From Burkholderiales bacterium (GTDB taxonomy: Bacteria; Pseudomonadota; Gammaproteobacteria; Burkholderiales; Burkholderiaceae_D), in NCBI GenBank assembly GCA_016200895.1, contig JACQDX010000017.1, positions 62,001 to 126,000 on the forward strand: 64,000 nt of DNA. The letters run 5' to 3'. Positions 25,123-33,492 of the stretch are shown piece by piece. The first letter of the stretch is position 1. Every line of letters starts with the position of its first letter. The notes below the pieces were generated by a model that was given only the letters and a program-made list of their open reading frames with translations, had not been told where the DNA came from and made no database searches. Both the position numbers and the translations under genes were made by a program.

Positions 25123-26481
25123 TTAGCCGTCGATAAGGATATCAAAACTGGTCTCACCCTGGCCATTCGTCATGAGTTTATGGCTATAGCCATGCCGGTT
25201 CAGGACTTCGCGCACAAACATCAGGCCTATGCCCTGGCCACCTTTCTTGGTCGTGAAGAAAGGCGTGAACAATTGCCCATGCGGCACATCTGACAAGAGA
25301 TTGGCAGAATCCCGTATCGACAAAAGTATGGCCTGCGTGTCTGCATCCCGCCGGAGTTCGAGCTTGACATAGCCAGTCTCTTGCACGCCAAGTTTGATGG
25401 ACGTATCTACAGCGTCAATGGCATTCTTGACGATATTCAATAATGCTTGCTCCATCAAATGTGCATCCAGCATTAGCAATGGTATATCTTCACGCACTAC
25501 CCAGTTGAAGCGGATGCCAAGCTCATTGCATTGCTGGCGATACAAATAAATGATGCCATCCAGCATGCCTGCCAGGTCATGTGCTTTCAATTCAGGTTCT
25601 GGCATTTTGACGACGCGGGTGAATCTTTCTATGAATTCACCCAGATTGCCATTGCGCTTCCTGACAGCAGCGATGGCGGTGACAAAATCATGACTGTCTT
25701 CTGCCTGTAATTGTCCACTATAAAACAGTAGTGATTCCAGCACTGAACCTGTCGCGGCGACGGTATTATTCACTTCATGCGCGAGTACCCGTATAAGTTT
25801 TTCATAGGTAGCTTTTTCTGAACTGGCAAGTTCTGCTGTGATCTCATCGATCAATACGAAATCGCGTTTGAAGCCGCGGTCTGTGAATTGATTTCTCTGG
25901 CAACGGTAACGCCTGCCTTCAGTGTCGCCATATACTGAACTCTCACCCGGTAATAACTGTTGCAGTTGCTGCAGCAATTCCGCACTACTGGTCGTGGCAT
26001 TTTTCTGGATCAATTGCTGCAAGCTCAAGCCTGCGTTTTCAGTTACGTCCAATAAATTCTGGGCACTGGCATTCATCAAGCTGATATTGTCATCGAAATC
26101 AAAGACAATGACTGCGGTTGGCGTCGCTTCCAGCAAGCGATCCAGAAAGCCGCGCTGTTCGCCTAGCTCCAGCCTTTCTTTATACAGGGCTTCCAGCATG
26201 CGGTTGAACAAAACCACCAATTCATTGATTTCCTTATTGCTGTCCAGTTTGATGCGGCTGGCATAATTTTCATCTTGCAAGAGATCATGAAATTGCTGGG
26301 CAAAGTCCAAGGGTTGCAAAACTTTATTGACCAGATAAATACCCAAGGCCAGACTGCAAGCCAGACCCAGTTCAAGACAGACGATGAGCAAAGGTTGGCT
26401 AAGATAAAAGCTGAATGCCAGTACCAGGAAAATGCCATGGATAATGAAGAGATAAGCCAGCAAGCGCTGCTTCAGGCTCAT
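25123..26481 (-). CDS. Membrane sensor histidine kinase (NtrY-like) of an ABC export operon
   Basis: A 452-residue kinase with two adjacent membrane segments (about 8-50) and almost no periplasmic loop, a HAMP-like region, a PAS domain (about 115-215), a dimerisation domain with phospho-acceptor His235 in LAHEVNNT, and an ATPase domain with N box NIVKNAIDA and a GQGIGL glycine box. The lack of a periplasmic sensor suggests intramembrane or transporter-linked sensing. The ATG overlaps the response regulator stop (ATGA, 26478-26481), so the two are coupled. It is the last gene of the operon starting at 32350. Confidence 0.9.
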   Translation of the reverse strand: MSLKQRLLAYLFIIHGIFLVLAFSFYLSQPLLIVCLELGLACSLALGIYLVNKVLQPLDFAQQFHDLLQDENYASRIKLDSNKEINELVVLFNRMLEALYKERLELGEQRGFLDRLLEATPTAVIVFDFDDNISLMNASAQNLLDVTENAGLSLQQLIQKNATTSSAELLQQLQQLLPGESSVYGDTEGRRYRCQRNQFTDRGFKRDFVLIDEITAELASSEKATYEKLIRVLAHEVNNTVAATGSVLESLLFYSGQLQAEDSHDFVTAIAAVRKRNGNLGEFIERFTRVVKMPEPELKAHDLAGMLDGIIYLYRQQCNELGIRFNWVVREDIPLLMLDAHLMEQALLNIVKNAIDAVDTSIKLGVQETGYVKLELRRDADTQAILLSIRDSANLLSDVPHGQLFTPFFTTKKGGQGIGLMFVREVLNRHGYSHKLMTNGQGETSFDILIDG

Positions 26482-27881
26482 TGCTGCTCCTCATCATCGA
26501 CTTCACTGGAACTGATCTGATGTTTTTCCAGTCTGCGATATAGAGAGAATCTGCTCAAGCCCAAAGCCTTGGCCACACGGGTGATATTGCCTTGATGCTG
26601 TTCCATGGCTTTTTCTATCATCAGCTTTTCGACCTGATCCAGCGTCATGCCAACTATGCTCATGTCCTGCCCCTGCGTTTCTTCATGCTGCTCGGCAAAC
26701 AAGAAATCATGTTGTTCGAGCACAGGCTTGCCCACCAAGAGCAGGGTACGTTCCAGACATTGTTTGAGCTGGCGTATATTGCCTGGCCAGGTCCTGCTGC
26801 CCAACCATTGCAATGCAGATGGTGCAAGACTGACTGGCTCCATGCCATAACTTTTTACCAGTGCTGTCAACAGCCGGTTTGCCAGCAAGGGGATATCACT
26901 ACGGCGTTCACGCAAAGGCGGCAGGCGTATGGTGATCAGGTTCAGACGGTAATACAGGTCTTCACGAAATTCATTGCTGGCAACCAATTCTGCCAGCTCG
27001 CGGTTGGTGGCCGAGATGATACGCACGTCAGCCTGTTCAGCCTTGCTGCCACCTACAGCCTGATAGCTTTGATTCTGCAATACACGCAACAGTTTTACCT
27101 GGTCATTGCGGTTCAGTTCACCGATTTCATCCAGGAATAAACTGCCCTGGCTGGCCATGGCGAAGTGGCCCTTGCGGTCACTCTTGGCATCGGTAAATGC
27201 TCCCCTGACATGACCGAACATTTCGCTTTCAAACAAGCTCGTCGTCACTGCGCCCATGTTCACCTTGACGATGGGCTTGCTGGCGCGCGGGCTGTTGCGA
27301 TGTATCGCGTCAGCAATCAGTTCCTTGCCAGTACCACTCTCGCCCAGAATCAGTACTGAAGCATTGGTTTTGGCTACCCGGCCTATGGTCGCCAAAACTT
27401 TCAATAATTCAGGATGTTCGCCAATAATGTCGCTGAAATTGAACTGCTGATCCAGCGCCTGACGGCTTGCATTTCCAGGCATGGCAACTTGCGCCATATC
27501 CAGGGTAGCGCGTATCAATTCCTGCAAAGGCGTGTTATTCCAGGGTTTGGTAAAAAAATCTGCCGCTCCCAGTTTGACACCGCGCACAGCCAGGGAAATT
27601 GAACCCCAGGCCGTCATCAACAAAACCGGTAGTGTCGGGTAGAGGCGTTTGATGTCGGCCAATAAAGCCAAACCCTCTTCGCCAGTGGTTTGCAAAGAAA
27701 AATTCATGTCCTGTAAAACCAGGTGTATTTCCTGCGTTGCCAGTATCTGCATGGCCTGCTGCGGATCATCGCAACTGACGCTGGCATAACCGGCTTGCTT
27801 CAACAGCAAAGCCAGCGACACCAGCACTGAGCTGTCATCATCTATGATCAGGATACGTTGGTTTGTTAATGCTACTGGCAT
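26478..27881 (-). CDS. Sigma-54-dependent response regulator (NtrC type)
   Basis: A 467-residue protein: receiver domain (acidic pocket DDD near 14-16, predicted phospho-Asp58), AAA+ domain with Walker A GESGTGKE (180-187), and a Fis-type helix-turn-helix at the C-terminus (NITRVAKALGLSRFSLYRRL). The sigma-54 contact loop reads GAFTDA (227-232) instead of GAFTGA. It lies downstream of the ABC genes and upstream of its kinase. The operon promoter (32388-32403) has sigma-54 character, so it probably activates its own operon. Confidence 0.92.
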   Translation of the reverse strand: MPVALTNQRILIIDDDSSVLVSLALLLKQAGYASVSCDDPQQAMQILATQEIHLVLQDMNFSLQTTGEEGLALLADIKRLYPTLPVLLMTAWGSISLAVRGVKLGAADFFTKPWNNTPLQELIRATLDMAQVAMPGNASRQALDQQFNFSDIIGEHPELLKVLATIGRVAKTNASVLILGESGTGKELIADAIHRNSPRASKPIVKVNMGAVTTSLFESEMFGHVRGAFTDAKSDRKGHFAMASQGSLFLDEIGELNRNDQVKLLRVLQNQSYQAVGGSKAEQADVRIISATNRELAELVASNEFREDLYYRLNLITIRLPPLRERRSDIPLLANRLLTALVKSYGMEPVSLAPSALQWLGSRTWPGNIRQLKQCLERTLLLVGKPVLEQHDFLFAEQHEETQGQDMSIVGMTLDQVEKLMIEKAMEQHQGNITRVAKALGLSRFSLYRRLEKHQISSSEVDDEEQQ

Positions 27882-27954
27882 GGCCTTATCTATTGCAAAT
27901 GGGTGAAGACAGAAACCTTATCTTAAACGTTTTGGTCTATGATCAAGAACAATT

Positions 27955-29157
27955 TTATTCGTAATGCAAAGCTTCCGTCGGGCTCAGGCGGCTAGCACGC
28001 CATGCAGGGTAAAGCGAGCAAAGCGTAGAGATAGCGTATATCACCGCCATAGAGATCACGGTAGCGGTAATGAATACCGTCCAGTTGATGGCATCCCCCA
28101 GCACCCCGGTCAGTGGCAGTTGTATCAGGAATACCATCCCTGCCAGCATGGCAATGGAACTCAGTAATAGTTGCTCGCTGACGATTTGCTGATAGATATG
28201 CCCGCTGCTGGCACCAACGGCACTGCGCAAACCTATCTCAGGAATACGTTGCGTGGTATTTTGCCAAAGCACGCCAAACAGCCCAAAACCCACCATGATG
28301 AGCAAGAAGACAGCAATGACAGCCAGTATCATCAAGGGTATGGTGTCTTCAGTCATCTTGGACTTGCGCATGTCGACCAGGGGTGAAATTCTGTAGCCCC
28401 AATCGCTGCGTATAAGTTTCAATTGCTGGTTCAGTTTTTCTTCAAAGGCGCGTGATGTACCTGGCTTGACTTTGACCAAGACAACCTCCATGCGTTTAGC
28501 CCCAGTTGCCTTGGAAAAACGCATGATGGAAAAATTTGTCGGCGCCATGAATTCACCTTTGTTACGGAAATCCTCAACAACGCCTGTGATGCGCAACAAT
28601 GTGACTTTTTTCGAGTCTGGTGCAGTATCAGTAACCAATTGCCCGACTGCACTCGTACCAGGAAACATGCTGTCTGCCAGTTTTTTATTAATCATGATGG
28701 CTCTTTCTGGCCTGCCTTCGTCTTCAGCAGAGAACCAGCGCCCATCCAGCAACTTCATTTTCAAGAGAGCAGGGGTTTCATCTGCCATTTCTGTCATGTT
28801 GACGGAATATCTGAATTGACTGTCAGGCAAATACAAATCTGAGCTCCATGTTGAATTGCTATAAGGAGAATAATTGATAAAACCAACTTGTTCCACCTCA
28901 GGCAAAGCTGCCAGACTGCGCTGGAAATTTTCTGTCACAGTGGAATCGTTCTTGGCATCTAAAGGACCTGTACCCAACATCCTGACTGACCACACATCCT
29001 GATATGCAAATCCCGTGGGTAAATGGTACAACTGAAAATAACGGGCACTCATCAGTGCCAGCCCGAAGACGACACAAAACGCCAAAAGAATTTCCAGGCT
29101 CAGCAGCAAATTCTTGAACTTGCGCTTCCAGATAGGTTTGAGTATATGGAAAAACAT
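27955..29157 (-). CDS. ABC transporter permease, MacB/FtsX type (second)
   Basis: A 400-residue permease with one N-terminal membrane helix (NLLLSLEILLAFCVVFGLAL), a large periplasmic MacB-core domain (about 45-270) and three C-terminal helices, including the FtsX signature IPEIGLRSAVGASSGHIYQQ. It has no ATPase domain and pairs with the similar permease immediately upstream (stop and start share 29157). Together with the ATPase and HlyD-type adaptor it should form a tripartite, mechanotransmission-type exporter. Substrate unknown; antimicrobial peptides, lipids or macrolides are family examples. Confidence 0.88.
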   Translation of the reverse strand: MFFHILKPIWKRKFKNLLLSLEILLAFCVVFGLALMSARYFQLYHLPTGFAYQDVWSVRMLGTGPLDAKNDSTVTENFQRSLAALPEVEQVGFINYSPYSNSTWSSDLYLPDSQFRYSVNMTEMADETPALLKMKLLDGRWFSAEDEGRPERAIMINKKLADSMFPGTSAVGQLVTDTAPDSKKVTLLRITGVVEDFRNKGEFMAPTNFSIMRFSKATGAKRMEVVLVKVKPGTSRAFEEKLNQQLKLIRSDWGYRISPLVDMRKSKMTEDTIPLMILAVIAVFLLIMVGFGLFGVLWQNTTQRIPEIGLRSAVGASSGHIYQQIVSEQLLLSSIAMLAGMVFLIQLPLTGVLGDAINWTVFITATVISMAVIYAISTLCSLYPAWRASRLSPTEALHYE

Positions 29158-30392
29158 TATGCAGCTCCCTTCAGGGCAAGCACGGGATCAAGACGCGACA
29201 TTTTCCATGCAGGGATGACGCCAGATAAAACACCAAAGACGATGGCAATCACAAAGCTGTAGGTAAACACCGCGAAGCTCAGATCCACTTTCATGTACGG
29301 CACCAGATTTACATTGCTCAGCCAGATCAGTGTCAACTTGGTGAATATCAATCCCAGTACGCCACCAAACAGGCAGAGCAAGATATTTTCCATGACGAAT
29401 TGCCTGACCAGTTCACTATTACTGGCACCAAAGGCTTTGCGTACACCAATCTCGGCGGCCCTCTCCATGATGCGGCCAGAATTCAGATTGATCAGATTCA
29501 GGGCAGGTAACAGCATAAAGAGCAACATCGCGAAAATGATTCCTGCCAGTAGCTGGGCAGCACCTGAACTGGCGACCTCGTTTTTATTCAGTATGCCTCT
29601 CGCAAAGAAATCCAGTTTGCTGTCTGCCCACATATAGGTATGATCCCAATGGTTGGGTTCATCGGCATTTATCTGTTTGACGACCTGGAGGAGTTCATCC
29701 TTGATCAGAGGCAGGTCTGCTGCGCTCTTTCCCATTAACATGGCTGTAAAGTCCCCTGTGTATTGTTCACGATATTGTGAAGAAGGGAAAGTGCTTACAG
29801 GCACCCACATATCAGCATAGGCGTTGAGATGCATGACGTCTTCGACTACGCCAATGATTTCAAACTGCTGGCCACCAGTGTTGATTTTTTTACCTATAAC
29901 TGTTGCATTTTCAAATAATTTTTTCGCCGTGCTTTCATTGACAACTGCGACGAAACGACCTTGCCTTACATCATCCTCAGTTGGTACGCGTCCGGACAAG
30001 AGTTTGAAATCCAGTATCTGCCAATACTCTGCATCAGCACGACGCATCATGATTTCATTAACACTGTCTTTTTGATAGACAGAAACAGATTCCGGGCCAG
30101 TCACTGCGGCGACCTTTTCCACAGTCTTCATTTTGCGCAGATATTGATCAATCGTCTTATAGCCTAATGGACTTCTACTCGTGTTGTTGTTACTGGCCTG
30201 AGTGATGAGTGTAATTTGCAAAAACCGTTCACTCTTGCCCTCAACACCTGTGGGATAGAAAGTCGTTTGCAAGATAGCCGTCACCGTCAGCAAGACCACC
30301 ATGGTCAATACGATGCACAGCAGGTTGATGGCAGTAAAGAGCTTGCGCCGCATGTATACCTTGCAGGCAATCTGGAAATAATTTTTTAACAT
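29157..30392 (-). CDS. ABC transporter permease, MacB/FtsX type (first)
   Basis: A 411-residue permease with the same topology as its neighbour: an N-terminal helix, a large periplasmic domain with MacB-core features (SVNEIMMRRADAEYWQILDF, FEIIGVVEDV), and C-terminal helices carrying MERAAEIGVRKAFGASNSEL. It differs enough from the second permease to suggest a heterodimer. It lies 10 nt after the ATPase gene stop and touches the next permease gene at 29157. Confidence 0.88.
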   Translation of the reverse strand: MLKNYFQIACKVYMRRKLFTAINLLCIVLTMVVLLTVTAILQTTFYPTGVEGKSERFLQITLITQASNNNTSRSPLGYKTIDQYLRKMKTVEKVAAVTGPESVSVYQKDSVNEIMMRRADAEYWQILDFKLLSGRVPTEDDVRQGRFVAVVNESTAKKLFENATVIGKKINTGGQQFEIIGVVEDVMHLNAYADMWVPVSTFPSSQYREQYTGDFTAMLMGKSAADLPLIKDELLQVVKQINADEPNHWDHTYMWADSKLDFFARGILNKNEVASSGAAQLLAGIIFAMLLFMLLPALNLINLNSGRIMERAAEIGVRKAFGASNSELVRQFVMENILLCLFGGVLGLIFTKLTLIWLSNVNLVPYMKVDLSFAVFTYSFVIAIVFGVLSGVIPAWKMSRLDPVLALKGAA

Positions 30393-30402
30393 GGCATGGT
30401 TC

Positions 30403-31065
30403 CTAAGCTACCAGTTGGCCGTCAAATACCCGGACTATGCGGCCACCCTGTTTGGCCTGGCGTTCATCATGCGTGACCATGACCACAGTCGTGCCCTCAA
30501 GACTGAGTTTGAGCAGGATATCCATGACCTCTGCCCCCATCTGGCTATCGAGATTGCCAGTCGGTTCATCGGCCAGCAAGACACTGGGGCGCCCGACCAT
30601 GGCACGGGCGATGGCCACCCTTTGTTGCTGACCGCCAGATAACTGATTGGGATAGTGATCCATACGTGCAGAGAGGCCGACCCTGGCCAGCGCTTCTTCT
30701 GCCAGTCGCCGGCGTTCTTTTGCACTACAGGAGCGGTACAGCAGGGGCAGCTCTACATTATCGATAACACGTAAATCATTAATCAGGTGGAAGCTTTGAA
30801 AAATAAAACCAAAGGTACGGTTACGCATGCTGGCCAGCTCCTTGTCGCGCCAGACTTTCATCTCTGCACCATCAACGGCAATCTTGCCCTTGCCTGGCCT
30901 GTCGAGGAGACCGATCAAATTCAACAACGTACTTTTGCCACAGCCACTAGGGCCCATGATGGAAACAAATTCTCCCTTTTTGACATGCAGATTAATGTCG
31001 CGCAAAGCCAGGGTTTCCACTTTATCGGTCTGGTAAGTTTTGCTGACGTTTTCCAGCTTGATCAT
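30403..31065 (-). CDS. ABC transporter ATP-binding protein, LolD/MacB type
   Basis: A 220-residue ATPase: Walker [11 protein letters not shown] loop in [10 protein letters not shown], signature LSGGQQQR, Walker [13 protein letters not shown] and switch His in VMVTHDERQ. This fits the LolD/MacB/FtsE subfamily that powers FtsX-like permeases. ATG 31065 is chosen as AAGGAA lies 7 nt upstream; an in-frame TTG at 31086 would swallow that ribosome site. It is the second gene of the exporter operon. Confidence 0.92.
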   Translation of the reverse strand: MIKLENVSKTYQTDKVETLALRDINLHVKKGEFVSIMGPSGCGKSTLLNLIGLLDRPGKGKIAVDGAEMKVWRDKELASMRNRTFGFIFQSFHLINDLRVIDNVELPLLYRSCSAKERRRLAEEALARVGLSARMDHYPNQLSGGQQQRVAIARAMVGRPSVLLADEPTGNLDSQMGAEVMDILLKLSLEGTTVVMVTHDERQAKQGGRIVRVFDGQLVA

Positions 31066-31102
31066 GATCGTTTCCTTTTTATTCAATTTTTATCTTTAAG
31101 GT

Positions 31103-32350
31103 TTACTGCGACACCCTGAAACTGCTTAAATGCTTGAGACTGCTGATATCTGAAATCACCAGCCTGTCTCCTTCTTTTGCACCCTGCAAGACTTCTACCA
31201 TCTTGCTGTCACCCAAACCTATTTCCACGCTGCGCTTTACTGCCCGGCCATCTTCCAACATATACACATCCTGCCTACCCTTGCCACTGATGGCCGGTCC
31301 GTTTTCAACGATCAGGCTGCGTGCTTTTTGTTCTGTGATGATATTCACTTCCACCCTGAGTTTGTGCCGCAGTGAAGGATGGTTCGCCTTGTCCAGCACG
31401 ACGATGAGTTTCACCGTGCCGTTTTGTATTTCGGGCAAAATGGTTTGCACTTCACCCGGCATGATTTGCCCGCTATATTCGACGCGCACTTTTTGACCGG
31501 GACTGAGGTAACGCGCATAAAAATCAGAGACTGTGGCTTCTACCTTGAAGTTATTTAACTCAGATACCTTGGCTATCAGTTGTCCAGTATTCAGACTGGC
31601 ACCTTCATCGGCCAGCATCCAGGTAAGCAAGCCGTCAAAGGGAGCTTTGACCTGGGTTTGTTCCAGCAGTCTTTGCTGCAATTCCATCTGTTTCTGGAAG
31701 ATGGATTTTTGCAGACGTGCAGCCTCGATATTGCTTTGCGTAGTGCGGCGGGTATCTGTCAGGGTTTCTTTGTGCTGGCGCAGTTGTACTTCATTGCGTT
31801 TGACTGCCAGCTCTGCTGCTTGCAAATCAACTGCTGAAGTAATACCTATAGGCCCCAGTTTTTGATAGCGTGCCAGCTTGACTTTATTGCTTTGCAAATC
31901 CAGTTCCAGCAATTCAATTTCACTAGCAATTTTTTTGAGATTTGATTCCATCTCCATCGCCAGCAATTGTCCCTTGACGTCTTGTTGGGAAATCTGCTCG
32001 CGCAAATTGTCGATTGCCAGACGTATGGTGTGGTCATCCAGCACCATCAGCAATTCACCGGCATGCACGGACTGGCCCGCCTTGGCAATGACCTTGCTGA
32101 TGCGTGACTGGTTGGGGCTGGACAGTTGCTCTTCATGAACAGGGATAACGACACCTGCTGCATTGATGGTGTTGTCGATAGCACCCACACGCACTTGCCC
32201 TACGCGTATCTCACCCATACTGACGCCGGGACTTATGATGCGATTCACAGCCCATGCCACGCCCGTGACGGAAACGGTGATGACAGCGAGCAGCAAGATC
32301 GTCTTTAGTCTACGTTTTTTAAGTGTGTCCTGACTGATGGCCTGATCCAT
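31103..32350 (-). CDS. HlyD/MacA-type periplasmic adaptor of the ABC exporter
   Basis: A 415-residue protein with one N-terminal membrane helix (TILLLAVITVSVTGVAWAV), split biotinyl-lipoyl-like halves (GQSVHAGELLMVLDDH and VKAPFDGLLTWMLADEGASL), a long coiled-coil hairpin between them (about 115-230, rich in Lys/Glu/Gln), and a beta-barrel plus membrane-proximal domain. It is the first gene of the six-gene operon and should link the permeases to an outer-membrane TolC-type channel, which is not encoded here. A sigma-54-type promoter sits just upstream. Confidence 0.9.
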   Translation of the reverse strand: MDQAISQDTLKKRRLKTILLLAVITVSVTGVAWAVNRIISPGVSMGEIRVGQVRVGAIDNTINAAGVVIPVHEEQLSSPNQSRISKVIAKAGQSVHAGELLMVLDDHTIRLAIDNLREQISQQDVKGQLLAMEMESNLKKIASEIELLELDLQSNKVKLARYQKLGPIGITSAVDLQAAELAVKRNEVQLRQHKETLTDTRRTTQSNIEAARLQKSIFQKQMELQQRLLEQTQVKAPFDGLLTWMLADEGASLNTGQLIAKVSELNNFKVEATVSDFYARYLSPGQKVRVEYSGQIMPGEVQTILPEIQNGTVKLIVVLDKANHPSLRHKLRVEVNIITEQKARSLIVENGPAISGKGRQDVYMLEDGRAVKRSVEIGLGDSKMVEVLQGAKEGDRLVISDISSLKHLSSFRVSQ

Positions 32351-32387
32351 ATTGAAACCTGAAATGAGTAAATTGCCTGATCAGGTT

Positions 32388-32403
32388 TGCAAGTGCCATG
32401 CCT
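32388..32403 (-). promoter_or_regulatory. Sigma-54-type promoter of the ABC exporter operon
   Basis: Read on the minus strand this is AGGCATG-GCAC-TTGCA, against the consensus TGGCACG-N4-TTGCW. The -24 GG and -12 GC are correctly spaced and the -12 box is perfect. It lies 38 bp before the adaptor start codon, and the operon encodes a sigma-54 activator. Confidence 0.65.
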
Positions 32404-32415
32404 GGGATAGCGCTT

Positions 32416-32450
32416 TAAATTAAGTCCTTTAAAATCAATGACTTAAATTA
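32416..32450. promoter_or_regulatory. Inverted repeat upstream of the sigma-54 promoter (candidate activator site)
   Basis: TAAATTAAGTC (32416-32426) and GACTTAAATTA (32440-32450) form an 11-bp inverted repeat with one mismatched pair and a 13-bp spacer. It lies immediately upstream of the -24 box. It is a plausible binding site for the NtrC-type regulator at 26478, though closer to the promoter than most enhancer sites. Confidence 0.55.
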
Positions 32451-32556
32451 CGTCTACGATGAAAAATGATTTGGAAATGAATGAAAATCCGTTCGGCAGC
32501 GAACGCAGGTGTGCGAATTAGCACAGTGCTGGAAAGATAGAAAACTGTCGCCCCAA

Positions 32557-32586
32557 TAAAAAATCCCCTTCCTGAACAGAAGGGGA
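32557..32586 (-). terminator. Rho-independent terminator of ompW
   Basis: Stem TCCCCTTC (32564-32571) with GAAGGGGA (32579-32586), followed on the minus strand by seven T residues (32557-32563). It lies 29 bp after the ompW stop. Confidence 0.9.
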
Positions 32587-32614
32587 AAATCTGAATACCA
32601 GTTTTTATTAAATT

Positions 32615-33229
32615 TTAGAAACGGTAACCCACACCTACACCGACCAACCAGGGATCAATCTTGACGGCGCTGACTTTAGCGCCAGCGATCGTTACATCAC
32701 TGCGTATCTGCACTTTTTTGATATCCAGATTCAGTGACCAGTTTTTGTCGAGTTTGAAATCTACACCAGCCTGTATCGCCATGCCGAAGCTACTGTTTTC
32801 CAGACCACCAGCGCCTTTGAGCAGGTTCACATCAGATATACGGGTGTAATTGATACCGGCACCAACATAAGGACTGATTTGTGCGCCGGGTGCAAAGTGA
32901 TATTGCGCTGTCAAAGTCGGTGGCAAATGCTTGAAGCTACCGATGATGGCACCATCGAGCATGACGTCATGTTTTTGCGGGTAAGTCAGTATCAATTCAG
33001 CCGACCAGTTTGGCGTAAAAAAATAAGTGATATCGACTTCAGGGATTTCTTTACTGGTAACCGTAATACGATCCGCAGCACCGACGCCACCCACAGGATC
33101 AGAGCTATTTGCAGGGCTGATATTGACGACACGGGCACGCACTTGCCATGGGCTCTGTTCTTGAGCCATTGCCTGGTTTGCAGTAAGACCGATAGCGACC
33201 AGGGAGAGTGCGATTATAAGCTTTTTCAT
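32615..33229 (-). CDS. ompW: OmpW family outer-membrane protein
   Basis: A 204-residue protein with a signal peptide (MKKLIIALSLVAIGLTANQAMAQ) and an eight-stranded barrel pattern: WQVRARVVNISPANSS, ITYFFTPNWSAELILTYPQKHDV, HLPPTLTAQYHF and YVGAGINYTRIS are typical OmpW segments. It ends VGVGYRF with terminal Phe. ATG 33229 follows GAGGAAATGAA and is preferred over upstream in-frame codons. OmpW forms a small channel for hydrophobic compounds. An FNR-like box lies upstream and a clear terminator downstream, so it is a single-gene unit. Confidence 0.93.
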   Translation of the reverse strand: MKKLIIALSLVAIGLTANQAMAQEQSPWQVRARVVNISPANSSDPVGGVGAADRITVTSKEIPEVDITYFFTPNWSAELILTYPQKHDVMLDGAIIGSFKHLPPTLTAQYHFAPGAQISPYVGAGINYTRISDVNLLKGAGGLENSSFGMAIQAGVDFKLDKNWSLNLDIKKVQIRSDVTIAGAKVSAVKIDPWLVGVGVGYRF

Positions 33230-33290
33230 TTCATTTCCTCTTTTCTCAACAGTGATGAATAAAGTGTAAATCCACACCGCTGGCAGGGGC

Positions 33291-33304
33291 TTGAGCTACA
33301 TCAA
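33291..33304. promoter_or_regulatory. FNR/CRP-type box upstream of ompW
   Basis: TTGAGCTACATCAA matches the FNR consensus TTGATNNNNATCAA with one mismatch. It lies 62 bp upstream of the ompW start. ompW is a known oxygen- and FNR-responsive gene in enterobacteria, so regulation by oxygen is plausible. It could also affect ettA in the other direction. Confidence 0.6.
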
Positions 33305-33492
33305 CTTTGGTGCAGAGCACCAAAAGCAGTGTTCTTCGACGACAAAACGTCGCAAACTGCAACTGAATTGGTCGAGCCCGCCCCATCTGTGCTTTGCAGC
33401 AAGCCACACATAAATTTGGCAAAATATTCCGTCCCGTGCCTGCTTGAGGTATCCTTGCAAGCATTCTTATTCCCTATGAAAAATCAAGAAAA

